A DNA stretch of 64,000 bases from the NCBI GenBank assembly GCA_028583685.1, contig JAMXIF010000086.1, positions 17,999,465 to 18,063,464 on the forward strand, in the 5' to 3' direction. The notes below the pieces were generated by a model that made no database searches, had not been told where the DNA came from, and was given only the letters and a program-made list of their open reading frames with translations. Each line of letters starts with the position of its first letter. Position 1 is the stretch's first letter. A program made the translations under genes and the position numbers. The DNA comes from Petaurus breviceps papuanus. Taxonomy: Eukaryota; Chordata; Mammalia; Diprotodontia; Petauridae. Shown in pieces: positions 10,270 through 21,076 of this stretch.

Positions 10270-10640
10270 ACCATAATGTTAACAAATATTTAAGTATCTA
10301 TTCTCTGCTTACCACTCTGAAAGGTACTGCATGAAGATAAGGAAAATCCATCCTCTGTCCTCAAGGAGATTATAATCTAATAGCCATAATAACATATTTA
10401 TACAAATAACTATAGGACATATTAGAATATATTAAATGCACAAGAAAATTACAACATCTTGAGTTTAGATGGGAAAGAGATCAATCACTACCTGCCAGGA
10501 GATAGAAATGAGATGGCTTATCCCATGAGTCAGTTGGGGATAGGGGAGGTAGCAGGAGTAAATGGAATGCATTATAGGCACATGAAACAGCATGAACAAA
10601 GGCAATGACATTGAAAGGAGAAAAATAACATTCATTCAGA
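10270..10640 (-). mobile_element. L2 LINE 3'-end fragment
   Basis: 'taacaaatatttaagtatct' and 'ctcaaggagattataatcta' are antisense L2 3'-end landmarks. The right part ('ggaatgcattataggcacatgaaacagcatgaacaaaggca') fits the antisense upstream part. Heavily diverged. Confidence 0.5.
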
Positions 10641-10869
10641 TGCCTATTACTTTTATTGACATCTCTTGTTTTTATATCATCCTCATCTCCAAATATATCC
10701 CTCCCCATTCTCTTCCCCAGAAAGTCATTCCTTGGAACAAAGAATAAAAAAGAGAAAAATCAGTTCAACAAAATTAACCAATACATAAACCAAGTCTGAC
10801 AGGATTCACATCATGCTTTGTACCCTAAATCCTCAGCCTCTGCAAAGGGAGGGATGTACATTTTCTTAT

Positions 10870-11130
10870 TTTTATCCCCCAAAACAAGCTTGCTCATAAG
10901 TATACTACGATACTTTTTTAAAAAATTCTTCCATTTATAGTGCTATAAGCATTTTGAACGTTGTTTTTTGGGGTCTACTTACTTCACCTGGCATCAACTC
11001 ATGTTAATCCTTCATGTTCATCATTTCTTATGGCACAGAATTATTCCATCATGCTTTTATACCACAGTTTGTTTAGCCATACACTAAAAGATAACAACTT
11101 TGTTATCCAGTCTGGCCATGGCAGCACTCA
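10870..11130 (-). mobile_element. L1 ORF2 C-terminal fragment, antisense
   Basis: 'tacttacttcacctggcatc', 'ttcttatggcacagaattat' and 'ccacagtttgtttagccata' are the reverse complement of the same L1 block seen in sense at 4000-4080 and 17210-17350. Confidence 0.65.
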
Positions 11131-11199
11131 GATAGGAACATCACAAACTCAAGAGACCCGCATTGTCTTACTGGGCACCTTAGAGGGTTCCAAAAGCAC

Positions 11200-11644
11200 A
11201 TAAGGGGACAGAAGCTAACTACTGTACAAAATTCCTATTCCAGAATTAAGGATAGAAAAATGAGTAAACCAAACAAGACACAGATCATTATTGAAGCATT
11301 ATAATAAATTCAGAGATACCTTCCCCTTCTAGGTTGAATTTTGGGGAATTACCATTATATCTGAAAGCTGAGAATCAAAGGAAAAAAACTGGATTTCCCT
11401 CAAAGACCACATAAATATCTAGAAAAAATGAAGAGACTAAAAAAAATTCAATATAAATTCTGGAATAAAGAACAAGAAAGGCATCAAGCAACTCTAAAGA
11501 GAAAATGGTAAATGTTATTCAAGTAAAAGACCTACTAGAAACTAGATTAGACAAAACAAAAATCAATGACTTCATGAATCAGGAAGAAATAAGACAACAA
11601 AATCAAAAGATACAGGAAAAATAAAAAATGTCAAAACGGACCTG
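11200..11644 (+). mobile_element. Older L1 ORF1-region fragment, left part
   Basis: This is A-rich sequence with a coiled-coil-like reading (LETRLDKTKINDFMNQEEIR) that continues beyond the half-L1 insertion at 14796. The continuation resembles L1 ORF1 (see that entry). It is the host into which the element at 11660-14780 inserted. Confidence 0.5.
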
Positions 11645-12352
11645 GAAAATGAGAATTTTGGGGCAGAGTCAAGATGGTGGAGTAGAAACAGGACCTCCGC
11701 GCAGCTCCAGCTCCCACCACCTCCAATCCATGTAAAATGGGACTCTGAACAAACTTTGGAGCTACAGAACCCACAAAATGACACAGAGAAGCTAACCTCC
11801 CGCTGAGAACAGCCCAGCAGGCCAGCAAGAATCCACCAGCACAGAGCTCTGGGAGCAGAGCACAGCCCCACATTGAGGTTTTAGCCCCAGGGCTGACTTA
11901 AGAGACTACAGATCACCAGAAGCTGTGGCCATTTCCAGAATTATCTACACATAGATGCTAAAGACAAAGTGAGAGGTCAGTGAAGAGTGGACTTTGGGAT
12001 TCAATAGTAGGGAGTGCGTAGGCTTTTGTCCCCAGGGCGAGAAGCCACTGAGGGCTGCTATACCCCAACATGGCAGCTTCAGCTCCTGGCCTGCAGAGTG
12101 TAGGGGGATGAAGCAACCAGTCTGAGGGGTGACTGCTCTTCCTTTAACCTGCTTGGATCTGGATTGTAGTCTAGGATGGAGGTCCTGGGGTGTGTGACCA
12201 GTTTGCCAGAGCGTGTGGAGGCTTCAGAGAAGACACCCAACTAATACCTCTGGCAGCTGAAAAAACCCCAGCATTTGGAACGAAGCTCCCCTGGCTGGTG
12301 GAAGAGTCCTACTGTGGTAAAAAGCCCAAAAATCAAGTAATTGAGTGGCAAA

Positions 12353-13421
12353 ATGAGCAGGCAAAGGAAGAAAATCAAGCAAAGCAACCCAACATTAGAC
12401 TCCTATTTTGGGGACAAGGATCAAAGCATACATGGAACAGGAGGAAGACGGTGAAGTCAGAACTCCTGCACCAAAAGCTTCCAAGAAAAATATGAACTGG
12501 TTACACGCCATAGAGGACTTTAAGAAGCAGATAAGAGAAGTGGGGGGAAAATGGGAAGAGAAATGAGAATGATGCAAGAAAATTACGAAATGAGAGTCAA
12601 CAGCCTAACTGAGGAAAGTAACACATCAAAAAATGGACTAATTGAAATGGCAAAAGAGGCTAAAAAAGGGAATGAGAAAAATGCCTTAAAAAAACTAATT
12701 TGCCAGATGGAAAAAGAATCTCAAAAGCTCAGTGAGGAGAATCATGCCTTCAGAATTAGATTGGAGCAAATGGAAGCTAATGACTTTATGAGAAATCAAG
12801 ATGCTGTTAAACAGATCCAAACAAATGAAAGAATAGAAGGCAATGTGAAATGTCTCACTGGAAAAACTACTGACCTGGAAAACAGATCCAGAAGAGATAA
12901 TTTAAAAATTATTGGACTACCTGAAAGCTATGATCAAAGAAAGAACCTAGAAATCATCCTCCAAGAAATTCTCAAGGAAAACTGCCCTGATGTTTTAGAA
13001 CCAGAGGGCAAAATAGAGGTTGAAAGAATCCACCTATCACCTCCTGAAAAAGATCCCAAAAAGAAAATTCCTAAGAATGTTATAGCCAGGTTCCAAAATT
13101 CTCACATTAAAGAGAGAATATATTACAAGCAGCCAGGAAGAAACAATTTGAATATTGTGGAAACACAATCAGGATAACTCAGGATCTGGCAGCTTCTACA
13201 CTGAGGGATCGAAGGGCTTGGAATATAATATTCCAGAGGTCAAAGGAGCTGGGATTAAAACCAAGAATCACCTATGCAGCAAAACTGAGTATCATGTTTC
13301 AGGGAAAATATGGTCATTCAGTGGAATAGAGGAATTTCAAGCATTCTTGATGAAAAATCCAGAGTTGAAGAGAAAATATGACATTTCAGATACAAGAAGC
13401 AAGAGAAACATGAGAAGGTAA
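12353..13421 (+). pseudogene. ORF1 of half-L1 copy 1 (L1 ORF1p-like RNA-binding protein)
   Basis: The start reads MSRQRKKIKQSNPTLDSYFG. The longest intact piece (12551-13177) has a heptad-rich coiled coil of about 90 residues, then an RRM segment with ENRSRRDNLKIIGLPE, the L1 ORF1p signature, and VERIHLSPPEKDPKK. The C-terminal domain follows in other frames (for example KPRITYAAKLS and the 13155-13421 frame with FSGIEEFQAFLMKNPELKRK). Several frame shifts break it. L1 ORF1p is a trimeric nucleic-acid chaperone that packages the LINE RNA. Confidence 0.8.
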
Positions 13422-13716
13422 ACAGGGAAAAGAAATCATAAGGAACTTATCAAAGTTGAACTATTAACATTCCTACATGGAAAAACGATAATTGTAACTG
13501 ATTAAACTTTTCTCAGTATGAAAATAGTCGAAGGGAATAGAAATACACACATATATATAGGAGGGTATACGGGCATATGAATACATATGTGAATGTGTGT
13601 ATATATGTTTACAGGTATACATAGACAGAGGGCACAGGACCAATTTATTAGGAAGGGATGACACTTAAAAGGTAAAATTAAGAGGTGAGAGGAATATAAT
13701 AAGAGGAGATGGGGAG

Positions 13717-14017
13717 GGGCAGCCAGGTAGCACAGCGAGTAAGAGCACCGGCTCCAGTGTTGGGATGACCTGGAGATCAAATCCCAGGCTCAGACACTTA
13801 GCACCCACCCAGAAATGCCTGGCTGTGTGACCTTGTTACTTAACCCCAATTGCTTGGGGGCGGCCAGGTGGCTCAGCGAGTAAGAGCACCGGCTCCAGTG
13901 TCGGGATGACCTGGGGATCAAATCTGGGCTCAGATACTCAGCACCACACCCAGAAATAACTGGCCGTGTAACCTTGAGCAAGTTACTTAACCCCAACTGC
14001 TTTAAAAAAAAAACAGA
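13717..14017 (+). mobile_element. Dimeric tRNA-derived SINE, copy 2
   Basis: Left monomer AGGTAGCACAGCGAGTAAGA and right monomer AGGTGGCTCAGCGAGTAAGA, joined by 'cccaattgcttgggggcggcc', with an A tail. The TSD AGATGGGGAG lies at 13707-13716 and 14018-14027. It sits in the 3'UTR of half-L1 copy 1 and is therefore younger than it. Confidence 0.9.
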
Positions 14018-14795
14018 AGATGGGGAGAGACAGAATGGGGTAAACTATCTCATAAAGAAGAGGCAAGGGAAAATAGTTACAATGGAGGGGAAGAATAGGA
14101 AGGCAAAAGGGAATGGGTCAACCTTATTCTCACTGAATTTGGCTCAGGGAGGGAATGAAATACACACTAAATAGGGTATCTCACCCTACAGGAGAGTAGG
14201 GGGAAGGCGATCAGAGGGGGCATTATGAAAGGGAGGGCAGGCTGGGGGATAGGCAAGTTGGAAGCACCCACTCTTGAAAAGGTATGGGATCATAGTAAAG
14301 AATAGAACAAGTGGGAGGTGGGATAGGAGGGAGGGAAATATAGTCGGTCTTTTACAATATATCTTCTATGTTAATGTTTTGCATTAGCTACACATGTACA
14401 ACCTATACTGAACTGCTTATCTTCCCAGTAAGGGTGGGTGACAAAGGAGGAAGGGAATGAATCTGGAATTCAAAGTTTTAAAATCAAATGTTTAAAAATA
14501 TATATACATACTATTCTTAATGCTATTTTACATGTAATTGGGAAATAAGATATACAGCCAATGAGGCATAGAGATTCACCATGCCCTACTAGAAAAGTTG
14601 AAGGGGGTATGGGAGAAGATATGGGAGAGAGCAGATTGGAGTAGGGGATATCCTGTGGGACTGCTATTTTGGGGCAGTGCATAGGGGAAAAATGGGGAGA
14701 AAATTTGTAACAAAATCTGATGGAAATGAATGATGTAAATCAGAAGCTAATAAAGCATTTGAAAAATGAAAAAAAAAAAAGAAAATGAGAATTTT

Positions 14796-15700
14796 AGACT
14801 CACTAGACTACTCTCTGAAAATCATGATTTAGGAAAAAAGCCTGGGCACTGTATTTCAAAAATTTATAATTTAAAACTACCTAGATCTCTTGTAACCAGA
14901 GGACAAAGTGAGACTGGAAAGAATTCATTCAATTACTTTCTGAAAGAAATCCCAAAAGGAAATGTCCCAGGAATGTTAAAAACAAAATTTAGAGCTTCTA
15001 TGTTAAAAAAAAAAAATACAGAAAAGAGTAGTTCAGGAACTAAGCAACCACAGAAAAGGCCACACATGATTCAACACCTTCAACTATAAACAAGAGGTCT
15101 TGGAATAAGATATTTCAAAAGGAAAATGGTACGTGATTAAGAATACCCCAACTTGGGGCGGCCAGATAGCACAGCGAGTAAGAGCACCGCTCCAGTGTCA
15201 GGATGACCTGGAGATCGAATCCCGGGCTCAGACACTTAGCACTCACCCAGAAACACCTGGCCGTGTAACCTTGAGCAAGTTACTTAACCCCAATTGCTTA
15301 GGGGTGGCCAGGTGGTTCAGCGAGTAAGAGCACCGGCTCCAGTGTCGGGATGACCTGGGGATCAAATCTGGGCTCAGATACTCAGCATCACACCCAGAAA
15401 TAACTGGCCATGTAACCTTGAGCAAGTTACTTAACCCCGATTGCTTTAAAAAAAAAAAAAAAAGAATACCCTAACAATCTTAAAGCTCAGAGAAAATCCT
15501 ATGGTGGGGGAGGGAGGAAAAGGAAGGGATGGACCTTTAACGGAACAAAAATCACAATTTAGCAGGAACACAAGACCCAATAGGAACCTAGAAAGGTAAC
15601 ATTTTTTGACAGTTGGAAGGGACTCAACAAAGCTAAAGGGATAATGTTCTAATGAGAGAAAAGAAATATATCCTTCCAGAAGCTTACTGTCTTTGTCATT
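14796..15700 (+). mobile_element. Older L1 ORF1-region fragment, right part
   Basis: Continues the sequence cut at 11644. 'agactggaaagaattcattc' then 'gaaagaaatcccaaaaggaa' aligns with 'ggttgaaagaatccacctat' and 'aaaagatcccaaaaagaaaa' of the young ORF1 at 13017-13065, so this is an old diverged L1/HAL1 ORF1. It is cut again by the dimeric SINE at 15153-15461. The limit near 15700 is approximate. Confidence 0.55.
15153..15461 (+). mobile_element. Dimeric tRNA-derived SINE, copy 3
   Basis: Left monomer with AGATAGCACAGCGAGTAAGA, right monomer with AGGTGGTTCAGCGAGTAAGA, joined by 'caattgcttaggggtggcc', with a long A tail. TSD AAGAATACCCCAAC (15139-15152) against AAGAATACCCTAAC (15462-15475), one mismatch. 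Confidence 0.9.
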
Positions 15701-15714
15701 AGATGACAAAAATG

Positions 15715-15920
15715 CACAGTACAGGATTCTACTCAGGAAAGCTGAAGTTCAAATTCTGCTTCAGACACTTACTAGGAGTGTCAAGTCACTTAACCTCTCT
15801 CAACCTCAGTTTCCTAATCTGTAAATAGAGATAATAATATAGCACCTAACTCTCAGGGTTGTTATGAGAATCTAACGATGTACATAAAATACTTCTAGCA
15901 ATTATTATGATTGTTATTAT
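15715..15920 (+). repeat. CORE-SINE/MIR
   Basis: Sense copy: 'ctgaagttcaaattctgctt', 'caagtcacttaacctctctc', 'ctcagtttcctaatctgtaa' and 'cagggttgttatgagaatct' are successive MIR landmarks, from B box to 3' end. Confidence 0.75.
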
Positions 15921-16339
15921 TTATTTCTTCGAAAGTTATTGACTGAGTTAAATAAAAGGAAACAAAGGACTTGGATTGGTTCTGTTCTGGGGGTTTTTTA
16001 GAAGGGAGAAAAAGGGGATACATTGATATAGACAAGAGGAAGGAGGTAGAATTTACTATTTCTCATAAGTGGGGTACGTCAAGTAGAGTAACAAACATGA
16101 AGGACATGGAGGAGGAAGCGGAATCAGAGTAATCTCATTCTTAACTGAAATAGACAAGGGAAGACTGGAAACATACAGAGGATGGTGTAGAAAAATACCA
16201 AACTTAATAGAGGGATAGGAAGGTAGGTGCTTGAAAGAGGATGATAAGGGGGAGGAAACAGACAAAAGCAAAAGAAATTCCCCAATCATTAAGTGGTAAT
16301 TAAAAGGAGAAAAGGGAAGAAAAGAAAAAGCAAGGGGTA

Positions 16340-16560
16340 TCCACCAAGGAATGGCTGAACAAATGATAATATATAGATGAAATGGAATATTATTGTGCCC
16401 TAAGAAATAACAAAAGATTATTTCAAAGAATCCTGAGAATTAAAAGCAAACATTCAGTAAAGTGAGCAAAAACAACAGAACAATTCATACAAAGACATGA
16501 ACCTGTAAAAAATAAGAATATCTTTGAAAGACTTAAAAACTCTGATCAAAATAATTATCA
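16340..16560 (+). mobile_element. L1 ORF2 C-terminal fragment
   Basis: 'ccaccaaggaatggctgaac' and 'gaaatggaatattattgtgc' match the L1 ORF2 terminal block (NKWG...MEYY-like). Diverged and truncated on both sides. The G-rich stretch before it (15960-16330) may be an older L1 3'UTR. Confidence 0.55.
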
Positions 16561-16829
16561 ACCACATCTCCCAAGAATCTAAAATGAAACATCTCACCTA
16601 CCTCCTGACAAAAAGGAGATCAACACTAGGTACAAAGGGAAACTTACATTGGGCATGTGTGGATTTGTTTTGCTTGATCATGTTTATGTTTTACAAGGTA
16701 GGTTGATTATGTTTTGTTTTTTTTAGTTCTTATGGGGGGGGGACAGGATTTGACAGGAGAACAATATAGCAGTGATGATACTGAAAAAAGAAGTCCATTG
16801 GTATATATATATATTTTTTTTTTAAGTGC

Positions 16830-17948
16830 ACACAGGAGAATAGAAGAAAGTACAAAAAGGAAGCAAAGGCAGGCAAGGCAAAAAGTTTTGAAAGTAATGA
16901 GATACACCAGTCAGATTGGCTAAGATGACAAAACAGGAAAATGATAAATGCTGGAGAGGATGTGGAAAAATTGGAACAATAATGCATTATTGGTGGAGTT
17001 GTGAACTGATCTAAACATTCTGGAGAGCAATTTGGAACTATGCCCAAAGGGCTATAAAAATGTGCATACCCTTTAACCCAGCAATAGCACTTCTAGGGCT
17101 ATATCCTAAAGAGATCATACAAGTGGGAGGAGGACCCATTTGCACAAAAATATTTATAGCAGCTCTTTCTGTGGTGGCAAAGAACTGGAAATCAAGGAGG
17201 TGCCCATGAAATGGGGAATGGCTAAACAAGTTGTGATATATGAATGTAATGGAATACTATTGTACCATAAGAAATGAGGAGCAGAAAAACTTCATAATAT
17301 CCTGGAAAGACTTATATGATCTGATGCTGAGTGAGGAGAGCAGAACCAGGAAAACTTTGTACCAAATTACAGACACATCATACCTGTGACAACTAACTTT
17401 GATAGACTGGACTCCTCTCAGCAATGCAAGGTTATAAGACAACTCCAAAAGACTGATGATGGAAAGGATATCCACATCCAGAGAAATGAACTAAGGAATT
17501 TGAATGCAGATTGAAGCAAACTACTTGCTCTCTCTTTTGTGTTTTATTTCGTTCCTTCTTTCTCATTTTTTAGTTATAATTATTCTTTAAAATTCTTTAT
17601 TATAATTTATATTATATTATATTATTTTTATATTAATTATAATAATATAATATTATATTATTAATTTATAAATATTATTTTATATTTATATATAATTAAG
17701 ATATATATCTTACATATATATATGATAGATAATTAATTTATAAATATTATAAATTATTAGTTATAATTCTTCTTTACAAAACTTGACTAATGCTCAATGT
17801 GAAGGTTTTTGTAGAGCCTATATCAGATGGCATGCCACGATGGGGAGAAAAGGGGGAGGAATGGAGGGGGAGAAAATCAGGAACTCAAAGGATTGTGAAA
17901 CTGAATGTTGTAAACTAAAAGTAGATAAATAAAATTAAAATTTTTAAA
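16830..17948 (+). mobile_element. L1 LINE, 5'-truncated, ORF2 C-terminus and 3'UTR
   Basis: A well-preserved ORF2 end: 'gcattattggtggagttgtg', 'ctggagagcaatttggaact', then a frame reading KMCIPFNPAIALLGLYPKEI and IFIAALSVVAKNWKS. The 3'UTR includes an AT-rich patch, a G-rich run and a final 'aataaaattaaaatttttaa'. It is better preserved than the copies at 3340 and 18140. Confidence 0.85.
17590..17765. repeat. AT-rich low-complexity tract
   Basis: Interleaved TATAAT, TATTA and TTTATAAATATT units within the L1 3'UTR; probably slippage-expanded. Confidence 0.7.
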
Positions 17949-17959
17949 AGAGAATAATG

Positions 17960-18132
17960 TGGAGCAGCTAGGTGGCGCAGTGAGTAAAGCGCCAGCCCCA
18001 GAGTCAGGAGGACCCAAGTTTGGTTCCAGCCTCAGACATTTAACACCCACACAAAAAAAACTAGCAGTGTAACCCTGGGCAAGTTACTTAACCCCAATTG
18101 CCCTCCAAAAGGCAAAAAAGAACAAAAAAAAG
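17960..18132 (+). mobile_element. tRNA-derived SINE (WALLSI/Mar-type)
   Basis: 'gcagctaggtggcgcagtga' (A box), AGTTTGGTTCCAGCC (B box region) and 'gggcaagttacttaacccca'. Flanks 'agagaataatg' and 'agaaaataatg' look like the TSD. Confidence 0.85.
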
Positions 18133-18415
18133 AAAATAATGAGATAAATTTATCAAAAGCTTTTTAAAAAATAAGCAGGCTGAATCAAAAAGATTCAGTT
18201 TCATAAACAATTCTTTATGCATTGAAATGTTTTTGTTGGCATTTAAGACTAAAAAAAATAAATTATAAAATAGATTAAGAAAAGAAAGACAACAGTTTCA
18301 CCTAATAAGGTGAAGCAAGATGGAAAATAAAATGATAACACTATTCTATTTTAAATATTAGAAGAGAAACAGATCACATACCTCTCATAGCTAAGGGTAT
18401 ATAGAATGTATTCTT

Positions 18416-18582
18416 GGGATGGCTAGGTGGCGCAGTGAATAGAGAACCGGCCCTGAAGTCAGGAGGACCTGAGTTCAAATCTTGCCTCAGATAAAAAACA
18501 AAAAAACTAGCCTTGTGACCTTGGGCAAGTCACTTAACCCCAATTGCCCTACCTTCCCCCTCCAAAAAAAAGAAAAAAAAAT
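18416..18582 (+). mobile_element. tRNA-derived SINE (WALLSI/Mar-type)
   Basis: 'ggctaggtggcgcagtgaat', GAGTTCAAATCTTG and 'gggcaagtcacttaacccca'. Perfect 11-base TSD AATGTATTCTT at 18405-18415 and 18583-18593. Confidence 0.9.
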
Positions 18583-18763
18583 AATGTATTCTTAACCAAA
18601 CATGAGATAGAAGCAATTATAAAAGAGAAAAATAGGTAATTTTGGTTATATGAAATTGAAAAGCTTTGAGAGATATCATCAACCCAATTAGGATAAGGTA
18701 AATGGGAAAAAAATTTGTATCAAATTTTTCTGATGAGGACTTGGTATATAAGATTTATAAACA

Positions 18764-18790
18764 ACAGACAGACAGACAGACAGACAGACA
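18764..18790 (+). repeat. (CAGA)n microsatellite
   Basis: About six and a half CAGA units within the L1 fragment. Confidence 0.9.
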
Positions 18791-19769
18791 TGACTAATAT
18801 CCATTCCCCAACAGATAATGGACAAAAGATATGAACAAGCATTTCTCAAAAGCAGAGTATTCACAACCTTGTAAAAGAATGCTCTAAATTCCTAATATTA
18901 AGAGAAATGAAAATTAAAACAATCCTGAGGTTTTACCTCACACCCTACAAATTGGCAAAAAAAAAAAAAAGGCAAAAGTTAACAATGCTCAGTGTGGGAG
19001 GGATTGTGAAAGGATAGGCACACTAATACATTTTTGGTGGAGCTGTGAAATGGGACAGCTATTTTGAAAAGAGGTTTGGAATCATGTAAATATAGTGACT
19101 AAAATGTTTATATACCCTTTGAACTGAAGATTCTATTACTGGAAATTCATTATACCTCAAGGAAGCCATCAGTAAGAACCAAATCCTCATATATGGCAAA
19201 ATATTTATAGCAGCACTTTTTGTAATAGCAAAGAACTGGAAATAGAAGAGATATCCATTAATTAGAGAATAACTAAATAAATTATGGTACAAAAATGTAA
19301 AGGAATATTACTGTGCTATAAAAAATGATGTGTGTGATGAATATGGAGAAGCACAGAAAGATGTTAACTGATGCAGAATGCACCCCATTCTCCTCTTTTA
19401 TTTTCTGCTTCCAATTCATTCCACCACATATATACCATCACTTTTTAGGCTTCCAAAGTCCTGCTCTCCCTCCCTTCCTTTGCCCTCCTCCCCTTCAAGA
19501 CCTACTTCTCCAAAAGAGTCTTCGGTCTATTTTTTTTTTTTTACTAATCTTGATATAGTTTTTCTTCTTAATATTGGCATTTTTAACTCCTCACTAAGCA
19601 ATAAAAAGTAAAAACATGGTCAAACAGTCAGCTGAGGGAGAGTTAAGTTTGGGCTGGAAACTCTCAGTAGCAAGAGCCAAAGAAAATATGAAAAAAACAG
19701 AAAAGCAGATCAACAAGCATTCAGACTACAACAGCACTCCCCAGTAACAGACATAACAGTCCTCCAGTT

Positions 19770-19950
19770 AAGACAGCTTCCTTTTCTGTGCTGTCTTCCC
19801 CCTTAAATAGTAAACTCCTTGAGGGCAAAGACCATCTTTCTTTTTTGCATTTGTATCCTGCACACTAAGTGCAGGGCCCGCCAGAGAGAAAAGGGTTTAA
19901 TAAATGTTTTTTAACTCACTGACTAACTAATTTGTTGACTGACTGACTAG
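19770..19950 (+). mobile_element. L2 LINE 3' end
   Basis: 'aaactccttgagggcaaaga', 'tttgtatcctgcacactaag' and 'taataaatgttttttaactc' followed by GACT repeats are the sense L2 3' end with its short tandem tail. Confidence 0.7.
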
Positions 19951-19969
19951 GGTTGGGCTTAGTTGATTA

Positions 19970-20300
19970 AGCCATAATTTAAGATGATGACAAATTACAG
20001 AGGGCCCAAAAGAAAATAATCAACATGGTTGAAGAGGACAAAAACAATGTCACATCAAAAGGACGAGCTGATAAGCCTGGCAAAATGAAAACAAAACTTG
20101 AGACATTTGAAGGATATTCATGGGGAAGAAAACTGGACTTTTGGTGTGTGCTACAGAGGGGAGGAACAAGGGCCAGCAGGTAGATATTACAAGATGGCAA
20201 ATTAGAGCTCAACATAAGGAAGTCTTTTTAACAAGGAACCTAGCTTTGTGAAGCAATGAGCTTACTTTCACTGAAGTATCCATGCAAAAGGTAATATCAT
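19970..20300 (+). mobile_element. Possible CR1/L3-type LINE 3' fragment
   Basis: 'gagacatttgaaggatattc', 'gaggaacaagggccagcagg' and 'aacataaggaagtcttttta' follow the order of a common CR1/L3-like mammalian repeat known to me by pattern. The family call is uncertain. Confidence 0.3.
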
Positions 20301-20463
20301 ATCATCAATCAAGGATATTACAATTTCTACATAGGGCAAAAGGTTTGACCTCTCCGAACTCCAAGATTCAGTGTCTTTTATAATTACAGAATTTTAGAAC
20401 TAGGACAGGCCCTTCCAGATTATTTAATCCAGCAGTTCTAAAAGTGTGGTCTGGGCATCCAGC

Positions 20464-20594
20464 CAGGGGTGAGGAACCTGTGGCCCGGAGGCCACATATG
20501 GCCCTCTAGGTCCTCAAGTGGTAGCCCTTTTGGATTCAATCAAAGGACCTGGAGGTCCACATATGGCCTCCAGGCTGCAGATTCCCCACCCCTG
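20464..20594. mobile_element. Palindromic hAT MITE (131 bp)
   Basis: The left arm CAGGGGTGAGGAACCTG... and right arm ...CAGATTCCCCACCCCTG are inverted copies. CCACATATGGCC occurs in both arms, and 'tctaggtcct' pairs with 'aggacctgga'. The whole unit folds into a long hairpin. The TIR type is hAT. The eight-base flanks do not match, so the TSD is decayed or the ends are off by a few bases. Confidence 0.75.
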
Positions 20595-20959
20595 CACATT
20601 TTCAGAGGATATCTTTCAGTAAAAAATATTTTAATAATAAAACTAAAATGTTATTTGCCTATTAAAATGCTCTTCCCTTTTCCAAGTACATATCTATTAT
20701 GAGTTCAGATATCCTTCAAGTACTTAAACCAAAACAATATATCTCAATAAATCAAATGTGGAAGCAGATATGAGAATGCAGCTGACTTCTATTATATCAG
20801 ACATTAAAAGAGATCTGCAAAAATAGGTAAAACAGTGTTCTAGTTAATTTTTTTTTTCATTTTGGAAGATAGTTATTTTTTCATTTAAAAAGGTTATGTT
20901 ACATGTAATGAGTTGCTATTTTAAAAGAATTAACAAATATTTTTAAATATCAGTTTTAA

Positions 20960-21076
20960 AATGCTATCAACCTCCAGAAAGAACTGATAAACTCTGAGTA
21001 CAGACTGAAACATACTTTTTTCATTTTCAAAAAATAAAATAAAGCTACTCCAAACCCTTAAAACAAAACAAAAAAC
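20960..21076 (+). mobile_element. L1 3'-end insertion
   Basis: 'ctccagaaagaactgataaa' and 'gactgaaacatacttttttc' match the L1 3'UTR start (compare 56950-57000). An A-rich tail ends at a 12-base TSD TATCAGTTTTAA (20948-20959 and 21077-21088). It lies inside the hAT element. Confidence 0.8.

Larger units (their letters stand above)
11660..14780 (+). mobile_element. Full-length ORF1-only LINE ('half-L1', HAL1-like), copy 1
   Basis: The element starts GGGGCAGAGTCAAGATGGTG, has a GC-richer 5'UTR of about 0.7 kb, an ORF1 of about 1.07 kb, a 3'UTR with G-rich segments and an A tail. A perfect 15-base TSD (GAAAATGAGAATTTT) lies at 11645-11659 and 14781-14795. ORF2 is absent: the ORF1 C-terminus runs straight into the 3'UTR ('gtaaacagggaaaagaaatc'). 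Without the nested SINE (13717-14017) it is about 2.8 kb. HAL1 elements (ORF1-only L1 derivatives) are known in mammals; this copy fits that class. Confidence 0.8.
18140..19385 (+). mobile_element. L1 ORF2 C-terminal fragment, split by a SINE
   Basis: 'aacccaattaggataaggta', 'gaaaattaaaacaatcctga' and 'atttttggtggagctgtgaa' are L1 ORF2 3' landmarks in broken frames. The SINE at 18416-18582 interrupts its left part. The left limit is approximate. It ends near 'tgatgcagaatgcacc'. Confidence 0.7.

Noticed and set aside
13473-13780. Minus-strand frames with YTHIH/CMC-like repeats
   Set aside because: They translate AT/CA-rich 3'UTR microsatellite of half-L1 copy 1.
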